Below, piece after piece: positions 26,035 through 34,862 of a stretch of DNA of 64,000 nucleotides. The position numbers and the translations under genes were made by a program. Below the pieces are notes generated by a model that was not told where the DNA came from, searched no databases, and saw nothing but the letters and a program-made list of their open reading frames with translations. Every line of letters starts with the position of its first letter. Position 1 is the first letter of the stretch. The DNA is from Nocardia inohanensis NBRC 100128 (GTDB taxonomy: Bacteria; Actinomycetota; Actinomycetes; Mycobacteriales; Mycobacteriaceae), in the NCBI RefSeq assembly GCF_001612945.1, contig NZ_BDBK01000001.1, positions 1,054,001-1,118,000 of the forward strand, read 5' to 3'.

Positions 26035-26628
26035 ATGACATCAGGCATGCTCGAGCGGGCCTTGACCGACCAACTCGAACTTCCGTTGCGGCCGCTGCCC
26101 GATAGTGCTGCGGCGATCGTTCGAGCGCTGGATGCTCCGCCGCGGCTGGCCGCGCACCTGCGTGCGGTCCACGACGTGGCCAGCCAGTTGCTCGATTGGC
26201 TGAATTCCGCCTACGGCACAGTACAATTCGACGCCGATGCGGTGCTGTTCGGTGCGGCCATCCACGACATCGGGAAAGTCCTGCATCTTGCCGAGTTGTC
26301 TGGCCCCGGCTCAGCGCACGAAGCCGACGGGTACCAACTTCTTCTCGACCATGGAGTGCCCGACAGCCGTGCCCGGTTCGCACGTACCCATGCCGCGTGG
26401 ACCGATCTCGACATCGGCATGGACGATCTTCTGGTCAGTCTTGCCGACAAGATTTGGAAGGCCAAACGGGTTCCTGAGCTCGAACAGCTCATCGTGCATC
26501 GCTTGGCCGTGGTCAGCGGGCAAGAACCCTGGCAGGTCTTCATGACGCTGGACGAAGAACTCGACAGGATCGCGGCCGGCGCTGATCAGCGATTGGCCTT
26601 CCAGGCCGCCTTCCCGATCACCACATAG
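26035..26628 (+). CDS. HD-domain metal-dependent phosphohydrolase
   Basis: A 197-residue protein with an HD core: a leading His in HLRAVHDVASQLL (about residue 41-46), the HD pair in GAAIHDIGKVLH (His77-Asp78), and a later Asp in SLADKIWKAKR. These supply the usual H...HD...D metal ligands. Such enzymes cleave phosphoesters of nucleotides. The substrate cannot be predicted. It stands alone on the plus strand and is followed by 284 bp with no features. Confidence 0.8.
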   Translation: MTSGMLERALTDQLELPLRPLPDSAAAIVRALDAPPRLAAHLRAVHDVASQLLDWLNSAYGTVQFDADAVLFGAAIHDIGKVLHLAELSGPGSAHEADGYQLLLDHGVPDSRARFARTHAAWTDLDIGMDDLLVSLADKIWKAKRVPELEQLIVHRLAVVSGQEPWQVFMTLDEELDRIAAGADQRLAFQAAFPITT

Positions 26629-26912
26629 GCTGCATCGCAGACAATCCGCGCTCAACGCGGCAATAGCGGACACGCGCCTACGGCCGGTGCTCGGCCTCAT
26701 CCGGTAGTACGAACCGATGGATGGCCACTGCGAACTGTCGCAAGGGTGCTGGCTGTTGAGCTGCGGTTTCGTCGTGTGAACGGCGAAAATCTGCGCACTA
26801 AGCCGGCCGGTTCTAGGGGTCTGCCCATCGCTTCCCGGTTACGGCTTCAGTGACAAGCCGGGCGTTGTTCGTCGACGAGGTCCGGTCATTCTTCCGGCTG
26901 GTCCGCTGATGG

Positions 26913-27263
26913 TCACCCGTACTCGGTAAGCGGCTGGCTAAAGATCAACAAGTGCCCATCGGGTGTCCGTACGTTGAAGTCGCGCATCCTGTAGGGCCGG
27001 TCAGCCAGTGGCTCGACGATGTCGGCGCCACGGGCGCGCAGCTCGTCGTGGCAGGAATCGACGTCGTCGACGACAACCACCACCCTGGCCGGGCCGACAA
27101 TGCTTTCGGCGTATAGGTGAAACTCGGCGGTGTCGCGGATCACGGCCGCGTAGCTAGGTGGGGTCTCCCAGGTGAATATGGTGTCGAATCCGAGCACGTC
27201 CGTGAAGTACGACCGCGCTGCCTGCACATCTCGGCACGGCAGCACGGGAACCGCCACCCGCAT
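26913..27263 (-). CDS. VOC (glyoxalase/bleomycin-resistance) family protein
   Basis: A 116-residue single VOC domain: MRVAVPVLPCRDVQAARSYF, VLGFDTIFTWE, VVVVVDDVDSCHDELRARGADIVEP and FNVRTPDGHLLIFSQPL. The paired beta-alpha-beta-beta-beta units and the DGHLLIF end are characteristic. The usual metal-ligand positions are only partly kept, so a binding (resistance-type) role is as likely as catalysis. The ATG at 27263 (third codon of the longer frame) is preferred. Confidence 0.8.
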   Translation of the reverse strand: MRVAVPVLPCRDVQAARSYFTDVLGFDTIFTWETPPSYAAVIRDTAEFHLYAESIVGPARVVVVVDDVDSCHDELRARGADIVEPLADRPYRMRDFNVRTPDGHLLIFSQPLTEYG

Positions 27264-27599
27264 GACCATTCCGTCACCTTAGCTGACTTTGGCTTGAGAT
27301 CGCTGATCTTGGGTAGGGTGCTGGCCGTTAGCGGTTCCTCCCGGTGGTAAGGGGAAGCTCTGCACGTTCACGGTAGCTGCAGAGGCGGGCCGTGCGGTGA
27401 ACGGAATTTCCGTACCGATCGTGAGATGTGTTGCGCCACAAGATCAATTCCAATGCCGCCTCAGCGAGAATGCTCGCTCATCGGCATGTACGGGGGGGCT
27501 GACGCGCTGGTATCCGCGACAGTGGCATCGATAGTTCCTGCGCCGAAAATGCCTCGAGGGCAGTGCGGCGCACTGCCCTCGGGCGGAAGTTCACAGCCC
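27264..27599. other. Intergenic stretch containing the GlsB terminator
   Basis: No coding frame is supported. Apart from the hairpin at 27555-27581, nothing is seen in this 336-bp stretch. Confidence 0.5.
27555..27581 (-). terminator. Hairpin downstream of the GlsB-like gene
   Basis: An 11-bp perfect stem (CGAGGGCAGTG with CACTGCCCTCG) encloses a 5-nt loop 18 bp beyond the stop of the minus-strand GlsB-like gene. Confidence 0.75.
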
Positions 27600-27875
27600 T
27601 CAGCGCAGCGCGCCGCGGCGCCCGGTGACGAGCCCGACGAGGAACAGCAGCAGTACCGCGCCCCCCAAGCAGGTGAAGAAGCTGAACCACAGGCCCCCGC
27701 CCTCGACGTCGACACCGAGGAGCTTCAGCAGAAACCCACCCAGCAACCCGCCGACGATACCGACGACGATGTTGAGCAGGATCCCTTGCTGAGCATCGGT
27801 TTTCATGATCTTGCTACCGATCCAGCCGGCGAGACCGCCGATGATGATCCAGCCGAGGATTCCCAATCCGAGCAT
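27600..27875 (-). CDS. GlsB/YeaQ/YmgE-type small membrane protein
   Basis: A 91-residue protein with three hydrophobic segments. The Gly-rich motif LGWIIIGGLAGWIGSKIM followed by NIVVGIVGGLLGGFLLKLLG is the transglycosylase-associated family signature, usually linked to envelope stress. ATG 27875 has GGACGGAG upstream; the longer frame to 27995 is rejected. The C-terminal helix (FFTCLGGAVLLLFLVGLV) ends in a basic tail. Confidence 0.85.
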   Translation of the reverse strand: MLGLGILGWIIIGGLAGWIGSKIMKTDAQQGILLNIVVGIVGGLLGGFLLKLLGVDVEGGGLWFSFFTCLGGAVLLLFLVGLVTGRRGALR

Positions 27876-28187
27876 CGAATTCTCCGTCCATTCCGCTGCT
27901 GCTGCCCGGTACGGCAGCAGCACGAAACGGCTATACCCGCCGACAACACCGTCAACCACCGCACCCGGCGCGGGTCCTAGCTCACCGTCCCGCAACGGCC
28001 CTCGCCGCAGTCATCGAAGTGACCCGTGGCGATCTGGACATCGACGGAGCCTGGCAAGCGGGCGAACTGTTCTGGACGGCAACCCCAACCGCTCGAACTG
28101 CTACCAGAGGTGTGAGGTGTACTGGGTAACGGACGGGACGCCGAGGTTGCACTCGCATGGTTCAGTGCACATTTGTACACTGAAACG
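27876..28187. other. Divergent intergenic region
   Basis: Between the GlsB-like gene (minus) and the alpha/beta hydrolase (plus). The only structure seen is the palindrome at 28161-28184, directly before the hydrolase start. Confidence 0.5.
28161..28184. promoter_or_regulatory. Palindromic operator at the hydrolase start
   Basis: Arms TTCAGTGCACA and TGTACACTGAA surround a TT centre; 10 of 11 base pairs match. The element ends 3 bp before ATG 28188, so a bound repressor would cover the transcription or translation start. The size and symmetry are typical of TetR-family sites. No TetR gene is adjacent, so the regulator is unknown. Confidence 0.65.
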
Positions 28188-29456
28188 ATGGTGGAGTCGA
28201 TGCGGCAGCGGCGAGCGGAGATACGGGCACTCGCGCGCCTCGCGGGCGATGAACTCGGCGGCGCGATCAATGGGATCGGGGCCACGCACCGGGCGGTCAG
28301 CGATCATGTGTTCACGGCGGTGTCGTGGGGAATCGGGCCGGCGGTGCGGCCGGTCAAGGTGGTGCACGATGCCATCACCTCGGGGGTGTATCGGGTGGTC
28401 AGTGGTGGCGCGGTCGCGGCCGGGTCGGTGGCCGAACTGGCGGCGGAGCTGCCGGGGCTTCCGATGCCCTCGCGCACGGTGTATGGGTCGGGGTTGATCG
28501 CTGCCTTGCAAGGATTGATCGGTGACAGCCTCGAGGAGAAGCGTCCGATCCTGGCCTCGCCTATGACTTTTCGTATCGACGGGGAACCTGTCGGGGCGCG
28601 TGAGCTCGGCGCGGTGGTGGCGAATCCGCGCCCGCGCATCGTGGTGTTTCTGCACGGGCTGGTGGAGACCGAGCATGCGTGGCGGTTGGGTGGGCGGCCC
28701 AGTTACGCGGAGCGGCTCGATTCCGATCTCGACCGCAGCACGCTCATGGTGCGGTACAACAGTGGTCTGCGCATTGCCGAGAACGCCCGGCAACTCGACA
28801 TGCTGCTGCGGGAGCTGCACGCGCACTGGCCGGTCGAGGTGGAAGAGATCGCTTTGGTCTGCCACTCGATGGGCGGGCTGATCGCCCGCGGCGCGTGCCA
28901 TGAAGCCGATGCCGAGGGCCAGGACTGGGTGCGCCGAGTTCGCCAGATCGTCTGCCTTGGTTCCCCGCATCTGGGCGCGCCCCTCGAACAGTTTGTCCAC
29001 TATGCCTCCGCGGCGCTGAACCAACTGCCCGAAACCCGCCCGTTCGCTCGTCTGCTGCGCCGCCGCAGTGCCGGAATCCGTGATCTGCGCCAGGGCTCGC
29101 TGGTGGACGAGGATTGGAGCGAACTCGACGTGGATGCCTTGCGGCGCAGAGCCGTTCAGGAAGTGCCCTTGCTGCCGGGTGCCGACCACTACTTCGTCAC
29201 GGCGTCCATCGCCCGCAGTCCACGACACCCGCTCGGCCGCATCATCGGCGACGGCCTGGTGCTGCCCAGCAGTGGTTCCGGGCGAAACCGCGTCCGCCGC
29301 ATCGGATTCGACGATGCCAACGGCCTGCATCTGCCCGGTGCGAACCATTTCAGTTTGCTCAACCACGAGACGGTCTACAACGCTCTGCTCGACTGGCTCG
29401 GTGACAAACCAGCGGCCGTACCCGCCGCCGCTCGCCCGGCAGGTGAGGTGCGATAG
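28188..29456 (+). CDS. Alpha/beta hydrolase (PGAP1/lipase-like)
   Basis: A ~422-residue soluble esterase/lipase-fold protein. The oxyanion strand is IVVFLHGLVETEHAW, the nucleophile elbow VCHSMGGLIARGACHE (GHSMG-like with CHSMG), a substrate-lid region follows in CLGSPHLGAPLEQFVHY, and the likely catalytic His is in GANHFSLLNHETVY near the C terminus. The N-terminal 110 residues are Ala/Val-rich helices (VFTAVSWGIGPAVRPVKVVHDAI) that may contact membrane. ATG 28188 and ATG 28203 are both possible; a TTG at 28173 lies inside the operator. Substrate is probably an acyl ester. Confidence 0.82.
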   Translation: MVESMRQRRAEIRALARLAGDELGGAINGIGATHRAVSDHVFTAVSWGIGPAVRPVKVVHDAITSGVYRVVSGGAVAAGSVAELAAELPGLPMPSRTVYGSGLIAALQGLIGDSLEEKRPILASPMTFRIDGEPVGARELGAVVANPRPRIVVFLHGLVETEHAWRLGGRPSYAERLDSDLDRSTLMVRYNSGLRIAENARQLDMLLRELHAHWPVEVEEIALVCHSMGGLIARGACHEADAEGQDWVRRVRQIVCLGSPHLGAPLEQFVHYASAALNQLPETRPFARLLRRRSAGIRDLRQGSLVDEDWSELDVDALRRRAVQEVPLLPGADHYFVTASIARSPRHPLGRIIGDGLVLPSSGSGRNRVRRIGFDDANGLHLPGANHFSLLNHETVYNALLDWLGDKPAAVPAAARPAGEVR

Positions 29457-29461
29457 TCGGG

Positions 29462-30547
29462 TCAGATCTTGAATCGTCCCGCGAAGGCGCGAAGGGGTAG
29501 GTCGGCGCTGGTGATGATGCCCGGTCGGGCGGCGACGACGGAGGCGATCGCGTTGAGGGCGGGCAGGCCGGTGACGCTCATGCCGATGGAGGCGAAATTG
29601 GCGGGGTCGGACAGGTCGAAGCCTTTGCGGGGGAAGATCATGTGCTTGCTGTAGATGCTCGGGTCGCCGGTGACCTGGGTGATGTAGCAGCCCTTGATAT
29701 TCCAGGCCGGGTCGGTGTGCGGGGTCATCTGCCATTCCAGATGGGACTCCACGCGCGGTACTCCGTCGACGAGGCCCTGGTATTTGATGTAGTTCGCGCC
29801 CAGCGAGCCCTTCGGCAGGAAATACCAGCCCAGGTCGACGTCCTCGGTACAGGCGCCGAGTTCGTAGCTGAACTTCACTTCGTCGAGTTCGAGGCCGAAG
29901 GCGTCGGCCATCAGGTAGACCGAGTCGGCGAAGACCGCGGTGTACTTGTGCAGGGAATCGGGGATGGTGGGGTCGTCGATCGGACGCCCGTAGCCGACCG
30001 CTTTCCAGGTTTCGGCGGAATGGTGGCAGGAGACGTCCACCGATTCGGTGACGGTGACGTTTTCGATGTCGGCCACGTCGGCGGTGTGGACGATGCCGAG
30101 GATCTGGCACAGGCCCGGGTTCATGCCGGTGCCGTAGAAGGTGGATTGCCCACGCTCACAGGCGCTTCGGATGACGTCGCTGACCTTGCGCCCGGACGGA
30201 TGGGGATGGTTGGTGTCGCGGTGGTATCCGGTGATCCAATCCGCGGTCGTCACCACGTCGATCCCGGCTTCGAGCACCTGCTCGTACAGGTCCTCGTCGG
30301 GGAAGACCCCGTGGAAGGTGAGCACGTCGGGGCGCGCGGCGATGATCTCCTCGATCGAGCCGGTCGCGATCACCCCGATCGGTCCCAGGCCGACGATCTC
30401 GCCCGCGTCCCGCCCGATCTTTTCCGGTGTGTAGCAGTGCAATCCGACCAATTCCAGCTCCGGATGGTTGCGGATGCGGCCGATCATCTCGGTACCGAGA
30501 TTGCCGGTGGCGACCTGGAATACCCGGATCTTGGCGGGAGTGCTCAT
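29462..30547 (-). CDS. DapB-fold NAD(P)-dependent dehydrogenase (dihydrodipicolinate-reductase-like)
   Basis: A 361-residue protein with an N-terminal Rossmann motif (RVFQVATGNLGTEMIGRI) and the overall layout of the actinobacterial DapB-like / 2,4-diaminopentanoate-dehydrogenase-like family: PDVLTFHGVFPDEDLYEQVLEAGIDVVTTADW, then GTGMNPGLCQILGIVHT. The normal lysine-pathway dapB is shorter (~250 aa), so this is a catabolic relative. ATG 30547 overlaps the Rieske oxygenase stop by 4 bp, so the two act together. Substrate is unknown. Confidence 0.82.
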   Translation of the reverse strand: MSTPAKIRVFQVATGNLGTEMIGRIRNHPELELVGLHCYTPEKIGRDAGEIVGLGPIGVIATGSIEEIIAARPDVLTFHGVFPDEDLYEQVLEAGIDVVTTADWITGYHRDTNHPHPSGRKVSDVIRSACERGQSTFYGTGMNPGLCQILGIVHTADVADIENVTVTESVDVSCHHSAETWKAVGYGRPIDDPTIPDSLHKYTAVFADSVYLMADAFGLELDEVKFSYELGACTEDVDLGWYFLPKGSLGANYIKYQGLVDGVPRVESHLEWQMTPHTDPAWNIKGCYITQVTGDPSIYSKHMIFPRKGFDLSDPANFASIGMSVTGLPALNAIASVVAARPGIITSADLPLRAFAGRFKI

Positions 30548-31551
30548 GGCGCGGGCCTTTCGGGGAGTGCGGCGGCGGGATAGAACTGGCGGGCCCAGGC
30601 ACGCAGCGCGGTGAACCCGTCGAATTCCTTGCGCGACAACGCGGGTGGGTCGGAGTAACGCTGATGCGCCCAGATCTGGATGTCGGCCTCGAATTGCTCG
30701 ATGACGAATCCAGCCATGGTGGTCCCGTACCGGTTGATCTCGGGGGAGTCGTCGCCGGGGCGGCGGCCGATCCATACCGTGAAGCGCACATCGCAGGTGT
30801 GCTCGTCGACCGGGGTGACCGCGGGCATGGTGCGGTTGTCGATCATGCCCCAGCTCTTGGTGATCGAGCAGCCCAATCCGGCATTGATCGACTCGACGCC
30901 GCTGTGCACCTGATCCGCGGCGATCTCGGCGTCGAAGGCGACGGTGAAATCGACGTACGACACCGGCCCGGAGAAGTCGTGGCGGGTGAACTCGGGCACG
31001 AACGGGGTTTTGTGCACGAACTTGAAATGCGCGAAGTCGACGCCGTTTTCGAGGACGTACTGCGGATGCAGTTCCAAGGCGGGGCGATACAACGTGGCGG
31101 CGGGCACCGGCGGGAAGTAGTCGGCGGCGGTGCGATCGTCGCCGAACGCCTCGAAGATGTCGGGCACCTCGAAATACGGTGCGCGGCCTTCGATGTCGTA
31201 CCAGATCCACACCGCTTCGTTGCGCTCGACGACGGGATAGCTGCGCATGCGTCGCCCGCGATTGGGGTGGCTCTCGTAGGGGATACAGACATTGCGGCCC
31301 TGCCGATTCCACTCCCAGCCGTGGAACGGGCACACCAGGTGCTCGCCCGAAACGTGCCCGCCGTAGCCGAGGTGCGCGCCGAGATGCTCGCAGTAGGCGT
31401 CGAATACCGCGATCGCGCCCGAAGCCGAACGCCAGGCCACCATCTCGCGCCCGAAGTACTTCATCCGGTGCACCGCGCCGGCGGTGATCTCGGCGCACCA
31501 TGCGACTTGGAACCATCCGGTGGGCTCCATCGACAGCGGCGGTTTCGCCAT
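30544..31551 (-). CDS. Rieske [2Fe-2S] oxygenase, KshA-like terminal component
   Basis: A 335-residue terminal oxygenase. The Rieske ligands are Cys54-x-His56 (YCEHLGAHLG) and Cys74-x2-His77 (CPFHGWEW). The mononuclear iron site is in ENGVDFAHFKFVHKTPF (Asp, His, His). The overall pattern resembles 3-ketosteroid 9-alpha-hydroxylase oxygenase (KshA) and cholesterol-7-desaturase-type enzymes, where one Rieske protein hydroxylates a large polycyclic substrate using a separate reductase. No reductase gene is nearby. It is divergent from the TetR at 31722, with three TAGAACCC-type boxes between them. Confidence 0.88.
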   Translation of the reverse strand: MAKPPLSMEPTGWFQVAWCAEITAGAVHRMKYFGREMVAWRSASGAIAVFDAYCEHLGAHLGYGGHVSGEHLVCPFHGWEWNRQGRNVCIPYESHPNRGRRMRSYPVVERNEAVWIWYDIEGRAPYFEVPDIFEAFGDDRTAADYFPPVPAATLYRPALELHPQYVLENGVDFAHFKFVHKTPFVPEFTRHDFSGPVSYVDFTVAFDAEIAADQVHSGVESINAGLGCSITKSWGMIDNRTMPAVTPVDEHTCDVRFTVWIGRRPGDDSPEINRYGTTMAGFVIEQFEADIQIWAHQRYSDPPALSRKEFDGFTALRAWARQFYPAAALPERPAP

Positions 31552-31643
31552 CTCGATCCTCCACGCCTCGACGCGCCGATCCGACTGTGCGGCAACGGCA
31601 ATCGACTGTTTCGATCACCCCATCGTCCGCGGCGCCCTAACCG

Positions 31644-31692
31644 TAGAACCCTCCGCGATCAAATACAAGAGGGTTCTGTGAAAATAGAACCC
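31644..31692. promoter_or_regulatory. Three-copy AGAACCC operator between Rieske oxygenase and TetR
   Basis: AGAACCC occurs at 31645-31651 and 31686-31692, and its complement GGGTTCT at 31671-31677. The last two form an inverted repeat with an 8-nt centre. They lie 30-70 bp before the TetR start and about 95 bp before the Rieske start, a natural place for autoregulated divergent control. Confidence 0.7.
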
Positions 31693-31721
31693 GCAGGTAG
31701 CGACGGCTAGAATCGGGCCTC

Positions 31722-32339
31722 GTGACCGAAGCAGCAGTAAACGGCCGGCGAGCGAACCGGCGCGGCATCCAGTCGCGTGAGAGCATGCTCGACGCCGCGA
31801 TCATCTCGCTGGCCACCGGCGACCCGGCTGCGGTGTCCGGCAATCGAATCGCCCGCGATATCGGCGCCACCTGGGGTGTGATCAAGTATCAGTTCGGGGA
31901 TATCGACGGCCTGTGGGCCGCGGTGCTGCGCCACACCGCCGACAAACGTGGTGATCTGCCGGCCGGAATCGCCGGTGCGGGAACGCTGCCCGAACGAGTG
32001 AGCGCGCTGATCCACGCCATGGCCGGCGGTCTGCGCCGACCGGAATCCCTGGCGATCGAAACCCTGCGCGCGGCCCTGCCCCGCGGCCACGCCGAACTCG
32101 AACGCGACTACCCGCTCACCGCCGCGGAACTGGCCTCCTGGAAACCGGACTGGGACAAGGCATGTCAGCGCATCTTCGCCGACCTGGAACTCGACCCGGT
32201 CAAGGTCAGAAAGGTGGCGGCGCTGATCCCGGCCGCCATGCGCGGCATCACCTCCGAACGCACCTTGGGCACCTACGGCGACCTCGATGATGCGCTCGAA
32301 GCCCTCATCGGCGGCATCGTCGCCTACCTGCGACCCTGA
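31722..32339 (+). CDS. TetR-family regulator, divergent from the Rieske operon
   Basis: A 205-residue protein. The HTH region is MLDAAIISLATGDPAAVSGNRIARDIGATWGVIKYQFGDIDGL (residues ~22-65), with the conserved W/Y-x-F of TetR proteins. The start is GTG 31722. It probably controls the DapB-like/Rieske operon and itself through the AGAACCC boxes. The ligand may be the oxygenase substrate or a CoA thioester. Confidence 0.85.
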   Translation: MTEAAVNGRRANRRGIQSRESMLDAAIISLATGDPAAVSGNRIARDIGATWGVIKYQFGDIDGLWAAVLRHTADKRGDLPAGIAGAGTLPERVSALIHAMAGGLRRPESLAIETLRAALPRGHAELERDYPLTAAELASWKPDWDKACQRIFADLELDPVKVRKVAALIPAAMRGITSERTLGTYGDLDDALEALIGGIVAYLRP

Positions 32340-32355
32340 TCCGGGGCCTGGGCAT

Positions 32356-33102
<747 letters not shown>

Positions 33103-33115
33103 CCGGCGGTGCGGC

Positions 33116-34144
33116 TCATCGATCGCCGAGCGGATCCCGGAAGATCCCGTTCGCCGGGGTCGCCCGGGAGAGGGCGTCGGCTGCCAGCACGACCGCCGCG
33201 GCGGTCCAGGTGGTGCGCTCCTCTGGCCAGCGTTTGCAGTCGGCGAAAACCAGTCCGGTCCAATAGGATCCGTCGGCCTCCCGCAGATGCTGCATATCGC
33301 GGAACAACCTGACCGCACGCTCGGTCTCGCCGATCGCGTCGAGCGCCAGCACCAGCTCGCATGTCTCGGCCCCGGTCGCCCACGGCGCGTCGGATACGCA
33401 CCGGATGCCCATGCCCGGCACGACGAACTCGTCCCAGTGCCGGTCGATCCGCGCGCGGGCGGCCGCACCGCGCACCGCGCCGCCGAGGATCGGGTAGTAC
33501 CAGTCCATGGAGTAGCGGCTCTTGTCCAGGAACGCTTCCGGATGCTCCCGCAGGGCGCGACCGAGCCTACGGCGACCCATTGCCCAGTGCTCGGCGCGCT
33601 GACCGAGACGTTCGGCCAGCGCCAAGGCGCAGCCGAGGCTGTGATAGATGCTGGAGCACCCGGTGAGCAAGGCTTCGCCGGAACTGCCGGAATCACCGGC
33701 CGACCAATGGATTTCACCGTGCTCGCCCAGTTGCAGCCCGAGCACGAAGTCGATGCCCGCGCTGACGGCGGGCCACATCTCGCGGGCGAATCCGGTATCG
33801 CCGGTGCTCAGTAGGTAGTGCAGCACCCCGGTCGCCAGGTAGGCGCAGAAGTTGGTGTCGGCATCGGGATTCTCCACCGCGCCCCGGCGAATCCGCACGG
33901 GCCAGGAGCCGTCCGGGCGCTGGTTCTTCGCCGACCAGATGTAGGCGTCGCGTGCTTCGCGCCACCGCCCGGTCACCGTCAAGGCCATGGCGGATTCGAC
34001 GTGGTCCCACGGATCGGTGTGCCCGCCGTCGAACCAGGGCAGTGCGCCGTCGGGTTCCTGCGCGGCGGCGATGGATTCACCGGTGCGCCGGATGTCGTCG
34101 GCGGTGAGCACGCCGGGCACGGCGGGCAGTTCAGCGGGCGGCAT
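33116..34144 (-). CDS. Terpenoid-cyclase/prenyltransferase-fold (alpha-alpha toroid) protein
   Basis: A 342-residue protein built of repeated helices with QxxDGSWP-type turns: AAQEPDGALPWFDGGHTDPWDHVESAMAL, NQRPDGSWPVRI and LREADGSYWTGLV. These are alpha/alpha-toroid repeats as in squalene cyclases and protein prenyltransferases. It lacks the DxDD protonation motif of squalene-hopene cyclase, so cyclase activity is doubtful. It overlaps the downstream methyltransferase end by 14 bp and clusters with two methyltransferases and a GT4 enzyme, suggesting work on a glycolipid or isoprenoid glycoside. Confidence 0.75.
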   Translation of the reverse strand: MPPAELPAVPGVLTADDIRRTGESIAAAQEPDGALPWFDGGHTDPWDHVESAMALTVTGRWREARDAYIWSAKNQRPDGSWPVRIRRGAVENPDADTNFCAYLATGVLHYLLSTGDTGFAREMWPAVSAGIDFVLGLQLGEHGEIHWSAGDSGSSGEALLTGCSSIYHSLGCALALAERLGQRAEHWAMGRRRLGRALREHPEAFLDKSRYSMDWYYPILGGAVRGAAARARIDRHWDEFVVPGMGIRCVSDAPWATGAETCELVLALDAIGETERAVRLFRDMQHLREADGSYWTGLVFADCKRWPEERTTWTAAAVVLAADALSRATPANGIFRDPLGDR

Positions 34145-34862
34145 CGCGCACCGCCGGCTTGGTGAAGTACAACGCCACGGACTTGCCGATGAGCGGATCC
34201 AAAAGGCGCTCGGCGGTACGGGTGAGCCTGGGCGCGGACATCATGTCCCACACCAGCATCCGGTGATAGGCGGCCACCGCGAAGTGGTCGTCGCGGCGTA
34301 CGCCCACCGCGCACTTGAGCCACCAGTAGGGGGCGTGCAGTGCATGTGCGTGGTCGCGCCGCAGGAAGCGCAGGCCGCGCGCGGTGATGCGGTCGCGCAG
34401 TTCGTCGGCCCGGTAGATGCGGACATGGCCGCCTTCATTGGCGTGATATTCGTCCGACAGCGCCCAGCAGATGCGCTCGGGCAACCAGCGTGGCACCGTG
34501 ACGGCCAGCATGCCACCGGGCCTGAGTACCCTGATCAGCTCCGCGATGGCTTGCGCGTCGGACGGGATGTGTTCGAGGATCTCCGAGGCGATGACCACAT
34601 CGAATTCGCCGTCCCCGTAGGGCAGGTCGAGCGCATCGCCGCGTACGGTCTCGGCTTTGGCGTAGCCGGGCGCTTCCCCGGCCTGTGTCATCGCCTCGAA
34701 CATGGCATCCACGTCGGCCAGGTCGGCGGCGTTCTGATCGAAGGCCACGATGTCGGCCCCGCGCCGGTATGCCTCGAACGAGTGCCGTCCCGCGCCGCAG
34801 CCCACGTCGATCACGCGGGTTCCGGCGCGGACGCCGAGGCGGTCGAAGTCGACGGTCAGCAT
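34131..34862 (-). CDS. Class I SAM-dependent methyltransferase (UbiE/Methyltransf_11 type)
   Basis: A 243-residue enzyme. Motif I is VIDVGCGAGRHSFEAYRRG, followed by VRGDALDLPYGDGEFDVVIASEILEHI and VLRPGGMLAVTVPRW, typical of Methyltransf_11. The C terminus (ALYFTKPAVRDAAR) overlaps the toroid gene start. ATG 34862 lies at the 3' end of the GT4 gene (7-bp overlap). The frame is open much further upstream antisense to the GT4 product; that part is rejected. Confidence 0.88.
   Translation of the reverse strand: MLTVDFDRLGVRAGTRVIDVGCGAGRHSFEAYRRGADIVAFDQNAADLADVDAMFEAMTQAGEAPGYAKAETVRGDALDLPYGDGEFDVVIASEILEHIPSDAQAIAELIRVLRPGGMLAVTVPRWLPERICWALSDEYHANEGGHVRIYRADELRDRITARGLRFLRRDHAHALHAPYWWLKCAVGVRRDDHFAVAAYHRMLVWDMMSAPRLTRTAERLLDPLIGKSVALYFTKPAVRDAAR

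Noticed and set aside
25662..26668. The 14-mer ACGCGGCAATAGCG occurring at 25662 and 26655
   Set aside because: Only two copies, no symmetry and no consistent position relative to genes; likely coincidence in GC-rich DNA.
28101..30110. A 669-codon minus-strand open frame
   Set aside because: It spans the antisense of the alpha/beta hydrolase and an out-of-frame part of the DapB-like gene. Composition is low-complexity (Arg/His/Gln) and it conflicts with two well-supported genes.
29462..31618. A 718-codon frame that appears to fuse the Rieske region to the DapB-like protein
   Set aside because: The N-terminal half is an out-of-frame reading of the Rieske gene; the real DapB-like start is the ATG at 30547, which overlaps the Rieske stop.
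33116..34144. Considered calling the toroid protein a squalene-hopene cyclase
   Set aside because: It has toroid-type QxxDG(S/A)-like repeats but is half the length of such cyclases and lacks the DxDD catalytic motif.
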